Of a DNA stretch of 64,000 nucleotides, positions 60,391-64,000 are shown piece after piece (the stretch's first letter is position 1; every line of letters starts with the position of its first letter). The stretch comes from Candidatus Saccharimonadota bacterium. GTDB taxonomy: Bacteria; Patescibacteriota; Saccharimonadia; Saccharimonadales; Saccharimonadaceae. Under the pieces are notes generated by a model, which searched no databases, was not told the origin of the DNA, and saw only the letters and a program-made list of their open reading frames with translations. Both the position numbers and the translations under genes were made by a program. Location of the stretch: positions 34,599 through 98,598 of the forward strand of contig JAFWLT010000006.1 of NCBI GenBank assembly GCA_017510925.1. Reading direction: 5' to 3'.

Positions 60391-63093
60391 ATGAAATTTG
60401 CATCTAGCTACGAACCAAACTTATACGAATCTGATATTTACGCTGCGTGGGAATCTGCCGGCGTTTTCAAACCATCTATTCCTACCGTGCCTATCGACAA
60501 CAACAGTGATGGCACGGACGATAGGTTTGAAAAAAATGGCCAGTATTACTCTATTGTGATGCCGCCACCAAACGCCAATGGCAATTTGCACATTGGCCAC
60601 GGCCTCACTGTAGCTCTTGAGGACTCTCTTACTCGTTACCATCGTTTAAGGGGTGAATCCACCTGGTATGTCCCTGGGGCAGATCACGCTGGTTTCGAAA
60701 CTTGGGTAGTCTACGAAAAGACTCTAGAAAAAGACGGCCATACCCGTTTTGAGTATTCTAGAGACGAGCTTTATGCTAGAGTTTGGGATTTTGTTCAGAT
60801 GCAACGTGGCAATATGGAGCTTCAACTTCGTGCTCTTGGCGCCTCTTGTTCTTGGGATGATCTCACCTTTACTTTGGATGAAAACGTGATTGATCGTGTT
60901 TATACCACCTTTGAAAAAATGTGGAATGACGGCTTTATTTACAGGGGCGAAAAGCTTGTTAACTACTGCCCGAAGCACCAAACTGCCTTTGCCGATATTG
61001 AGGTAGAGCACAAAGACGAAAAGGGTACTCTCTGGGATATCGCCTATGATGATATCGTAGTTTCAACTACCAGGCCAGAAACGCTTTTTGGTGATGCTGC
61101 CGTTGCTGTTAACCCAGAAGATGCACGCTACAAAGATTTAATTGGCAAGACCGTTCACTTACCACTTACAGATAGAGAAATCCCAGTGATTGCTGACGAA
61201 CACGCCGATCCAGAATATGGTACTGGCGCCGTCAAAATTACTCCGGCTCACGATTTCGACGATTTTGAAGTGGGCGAGCGCCACAATTTACCACGTCTTC
61301 AAGTGATCTCCGAAGACGGCCATATGATTAACGTTCCAGAGAAATATGAAGGTCTCACCACTGAAGAATGTAGAAAACAAGTCCTAAAAGACCTCAAAGA
61401 TCAAGGCATTTTGGTTGGCGAAAAGAAGATTGTTCACTCTGTAGCCCACTGTTACAAGTGTGGCACCGTGCTTGAGCCAATGCTCAAAGAGCAATGGTTT
61501 ATCGACGTAGAAAAGCTTGCCAAAATGGCCATAGAACATCTAGAGAGAGACGAAATCAAATTTCACCCAGAGAGCAAAAAGCGCGTTCTTATCAATTATC
61601 TTGGAAATCTCAAAGACTGGAATATCTCTCGTCAAATTCCTTGGGGTATTGCTATCCCAATGTTTAAGAAAATTACCAAAGAAGCTACCGATGAACCAGA
61701 TTGGATTTTTGACCGCCGCACCAATCTTAAGCAGATAGAAAGATCCGGCGCCACTTACGTAAGAGACGAAGATACCTTTGACACCTGGTTCTCTTCTTCC
61801 CATTGGCCAATTGTTTGTACCGACTGGTCCGAAGAAAATCCTACCCCATACTACCCTCTTAATGTGATGGAAACCGGCGCTGACATTCTCTTTGCCTGGG
61901 TAGCTCGTATGATTATGATGGGGATTTACGTCACTGGCGAAGTGCCATTTAAAGAAGTTTATCTCCACGGGTTAGTGCTAGATGAACACGGCCAAAAGAT
62001 GAGTAAATCCAAGGGCAACGTGATCAACCCAATGGACCTTGTAGCTAAATATGGCTCTGATGCTTTCCGTTTAGGCATTTTAAGAGGTCGTTCTGCTGGT
62101 ATGAACCAAGCTTTCTCTGAGAATTCTGTCGTCTCCGGCCGCAACCTCTGCAACAAACTCTGGAACATTTCTCGCCTCATCCAGTCTATGGTGGATGAAG
62201 AGTCAGAAGATGTCCATTCGAGACCCTCTGCGACTAACGAAGAGCAGAAGAGCGAAGGCTCGCCCGTAACGACGGGCCGAGCCGAGCGTGTCGAGGATGA
62301 ATCATCTCTGACTCTATACTCTACAGACAATATGGGTGAAGACTGGATCTGCCGCGAAATTAACGAATGCAAAAAGCAGGTCGAAAAAGATATGAAAGAC
62401 TACCGTTTCTCCGAAGCTGTAGAAACTTTATACCAGACTATCTGGGACAAATACGCCGACTGGTTCCTAGAATCCCAAAAGATCTACAGAAACATCCCAC
62501 TCTTAAAGACTACCCTAGAGCATCTCTTGATTATTCTCCATCCTTTTGCCCCATTTGTTACTGAGACAATTTGGCAAAACCTCAGCTGGACTGACAAGTT
62601 TATAGTAGACGAAAGATGGCCAGAGAAGCTCAAATTTGACCCTATAACGGCCGAGCAGTTCGAAAACATAAGAACTATAGTATCTGAAGTGAGAACCACC
62701 TTACAGGCCCTCCCAGGCACCAATAACGCCAACAAATATGCCCTTATGTACGATAAAGACAGCCTTGTAGAGGATAACTTGCTCTTAATCAAGGCTCTCA
62801 CCAAGGTTCCAGACATTAACGCCCTAGGGGGCAAACCTCGTGGCCTAAGACTAGCTCTAGCCAATCACGAACTCTACTTGGATGTCCCAGAACAGGTTGT
62901 CGCAGCCTACAAAGATTCTCTTACTGAAAAAATCCTTTCTGTTGGCCGTGAGCTGGACGCTCTTAATGCCAGAATGATGAACCCAAATTACGTAGCAAAA
63001 GCTCCAGAATATTTGGTCAAAGAGACAAAGGACCAAATTAAAGAGAAACAAGCTCTGATCGATCGTCTCAAACTCGAACTAACACTTATTTAG
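60391..63093 (+). CDS. valS: Valyl-tRNA synthetase with a palindromic insert
   Basis: This 900-residue class I synthetase charges tRNA-Val. HIGH is at 67-70 (GNLHIGHG), the editing domain follows (TTRPETLFGDAAVAV), the KMSKS loop is at about 536-540, and a C-terminal coiled coil is present (LDALNARMMNPNYVAKAPEYL). The ATG lies 10 nt after TATAAT with no Shine-Dalgarno. Residues about 609-635 (HSRPSATNEEQKSEGSPVTT, then GRAERVED) derive from a GC-rich hairpin element in the linker between the catalytic and anticodon-binding domains; other ValRS proteins are shorter here. Confidence 0.96.
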   Translation: MKFASSYEPNLYESDIYAAWESAGVFKPSIPTVPIDNNSDGTDDRFEKNGQYYSIVMPPPNANGNLHIGHGLTVALEDSLTRYHRLRGESTWYVPGADHAGFETWVVYEKTLEKDGHTRFEYSRDELYARVWDFVQMQRGNMELQLRALGASCSWDDLTFTLDENVIDRVYTTFEKMWNDGFIYRGEKLVNYCPKHQTAFADIEVEHKDEKGTLWDIAYDDIVVSTTRPETLFGDAAVAVNPEDARYKDLIGKTVHLPLTDREIPVIADEHADPEYGTGAVKITPAHDFDDFEVGERHNLPRLQVISEDGHMINVPEKYEGLTTEECRKQVLKDLKDQGILVGEKKIVHSVAHCYKCGTVLEPMLKEQWFIDVEKLAKMAIEHLERDEIKFHPESKKRVLINYLGNLKDWNISRQIPWGIAIPMFKKITKEATDEPDWIFDRRTNLKQIERSGATYVRDEDTFDTWFSSSHWPIVCTDWSEENPTPYYPLNVMETGADILFAWVARMIMMGIYVTGEVPFKEVYLHGLVLDEHGQKMSKSKGNVINPMDLVAKYGSDAFRLGILRGRSAGMNQAFSENSVVSGRNLCNKLWNISRLIQSMVDEESEDVHSRPSATNEEQKSEGSPVTTGRAERVEDESSLTLYSTDNMGEDWICREINECKKQVEKDMKDYRFSEAVETLYQTIWDKYADWFLESQKIYRNIPLLKTTLEHLLIILHPFAPFVTETIWQNLSWTDKFIVDERWPEKLKFDPITAEQFENIRTIVSEVRTTLQALPGTNNANKYALMYDKDSLVEDNLLLIKALTKVPDINALGGKPRGLRLALANHELYLDVPEQVVAAYKDSLTEKILSVGRELDALNARMMNPNYVAKAPEYLVKETKDQIKEKQALIDRLKLELTLI
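62217..62295 (+). repeat. GC-rich palindromic element inserted in frame (copy 2)
   Basis: This 79-bp block lies inside valS. Outer arms are TTCGAGACC and GTGTCGAG. The inner hairpin left arm is at 62257-62267, the loop is AACG and the right arm is at 62272-62283 (11 bp with the same single bulge as copy 1). The core CGCCCGT/ACGGGCCGA is shared with copy 1, while flanking stem bases change in pairs. Confidence 0.75.
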
Positions 63094-63096
63094 ACT

Positions 63097-63978
63097 ATGA
63101 CATTTCAAGACGTAGAAACAGCCAGAAAGACCTACCTAGAAAAATTCCAAAAAGGCCTTTTCATCACTATTGGGTTGGTTGTCCTTGCCGGTACTTCCCT
63201 TTTTATCTTTGGCCCTTTCCTTGCTCTACCTATGGCCGTTATGGCTATCAGCATCGGGGTCATCGTCACTGTTTTTATGACCAACAAAGAAAAAGTCGCC
63301 TACCGTAAGGCCTATAAGGGATATTTTGTTGAGCAGAATCTCAAAAAGATCTTTTCTAATCTTCTCTACGACCACCAAAAAGGCTTTAGCCCTAATGTTA
63401 TCAGAGAAAGTGGTATGATGCGCCTCGCCAACAAATTTTCTTCTAACGATACCGTAATCGCCAAATACAAGAATATTGCTTTTGCCCAGGCCGATGTACA
63501 CATCATTCAAACTCATACCGATGACAAAGGAAACACCTACGACACCACCCTGTTTAAGGGGCGCTATATGATGTTTGAATTCCCTAAAAAATTTGAGTAT
63601 AGGCTAGAAGTGGTCGGCAAAAAATTCAGACTCTATCAGGTTCCAGGCAAATTAAAAAACCGTAAAATGAGAAAACTCGAAACCGAGTCCACCGACTTTA
63701 ACCATAATTTTAGAATCTATGGCGACGACGGTTTTGAGTCTTTTTATCTTTTGGCGCCAGATGTAATTGCTAGAATTGAGGATATTGCTTTGCGCTATGA
63801 CTACAAGCTCCTCCTGGGATTTTATGATAACAAATTAATTGTAGCTCTAGACGATGGTAAAGACGCCTTTGAGCCAGCCAAATTTACTCGACCAATCGAC
63901 GAAAAAGTCGAGTCGAAAAAAGTTTCAGAAGATATCAAGGTCATCACCGATTTCGTCGATGTTATTTTGGGCAGATAG
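63097..63978 (+). CDS. DUF3137-like membrane protein
   Basis: This 293-residue protein has two close N-terminal helices (about 20-40 and 45-65) and a cytoplasmic domain with FKGRYMMFEFPKKF and FNHNFRIYGDDGFESFYLL, which fits the DUF3137 family of unknown function. It begins 3 bp after the valS stop, so it is probably co-transcribed. Confidence 0.72.
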   Translation: MTFQDVETARKTYLEKFQKGLFITIGLVVLAGTSLFIFGPFLALPMAVMAISIGVIVTVFMTNKEKVAYRKAYKGYFVEQNLKKIFSNLLYDHQKGFSPNVIRESGMMRLANKFSSNDTVIAKYKNIAFAQADVHIIQTHTDDKGNTYDTTLFKGRYMMFEFPKKFEYRLEVVGKKFRLYQVPGKLKNRKMRKLETESTDFNHNFRIYGDDGFESFYLLAPDVIARIEDIALRYDYKLLLGFYDNKLIVALDDGKDAFEPAKFTRPIDEKVESKKVSEDIKVITDFVDVILGR

Positions 63979-64000
63979 CTTGCAATAAGTGGCAAAATAT

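Noticed and set aside
62217..62295. valS insert considered as a sequencing error or intein
   Set aside because: The frame is open throughout and flanking motifs are intact. It is far too short and lacks splice residues for an intein, and a related hairpin in another gene argues for a real element.

Overview
The window reads as a chromosomal segment, including the replication origin, of a Candidate Phyla Radiation bacterium, most likely a Saccharibacteria (TM7) member. Supporting points are the low-to-moderate GC content, compact gene packing, standard use of TGA as stop, FISUMP-type surface proteins, many polytopic envelope glycosyltransferases, and very frequent start codons lying directly behind a -10 box with no ribosome binding site (leaderless style). 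The phylum assignment is inference, since no 16S rRNA is present.

Layout. 1-4023 (minus strand): groEL (partial), groES with an HrcA/CIRCE-type operator, a TylF-like methyltransferase and uvrA. 4049-31777: a large envelope polysaccharide locus. It holds a GtrA/GtrB/GtrII-like set, a polysaccharide deacetylase, galE, a Wzm/Wzt (TagGH)-type ABC exporter, eight further glycosyltransferase-type or GT-C-like genes, the full dTDP-rhamnose pathway (rfbA, C, B, D), a fused GHMP kinase/nucleotidyltransferase, a lysozyme-like protein with six ChW repeats, a CotH kinase homologue, a LexA-like short regulator and an LCP ligase that could attach the finished polymer to the wall. 31781-37858: the classical origin cluster khpB(jag)-yidC-rnpA-rpmH / oriC / dnaA-dnaN-recF. 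Genes diverge from the origin and DnaA-box-like sites lie on both sides of dnaA.

37833-50714: a large single-pass unknown protein, an m5U RNA methyltransferase carrying a palindromic insert, tRNA-Ser(GGA) with a duplicated 3' end, a MacB-type ABC transporter, two MurE-like ligases of abnormal domain content, a two-domain FISUMP surface protein, a CDF cation exporter and a LiaF/LiaG-like pair. 50794-60320: an accessory-looking zone of small unknown genes with strong Shine-Dalgarno sites and intrinsic terminators. Mixed in are a CapA-like protein, tRNA-Ser(CGA), tRNA-Arg(GCG), a 1004-residue FISUMP/InlB-repeat surface protein, a PAP2 phosphatase, a HIT protein and an HD hydrolase. 60391-63978: valS (also with a palindromic insert) and a DUF3137-like protein.

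The most unusual signal is a pair of related GC-rich hairpin elements of about 70-80 bp. They sit in frame inside two unrelated conserved genes (the RNA methyltransferase and valS). Their inner stems differ by compensating base pairs, which resembles the palindromic protein-inserted elements known from Rickettsia. Second is the near-systematic leaderless promoter arrangement, including a self-complementary 10-bp -10 box shared by two divergent genes. All family names come from motif recognition by eye; no database search was run.
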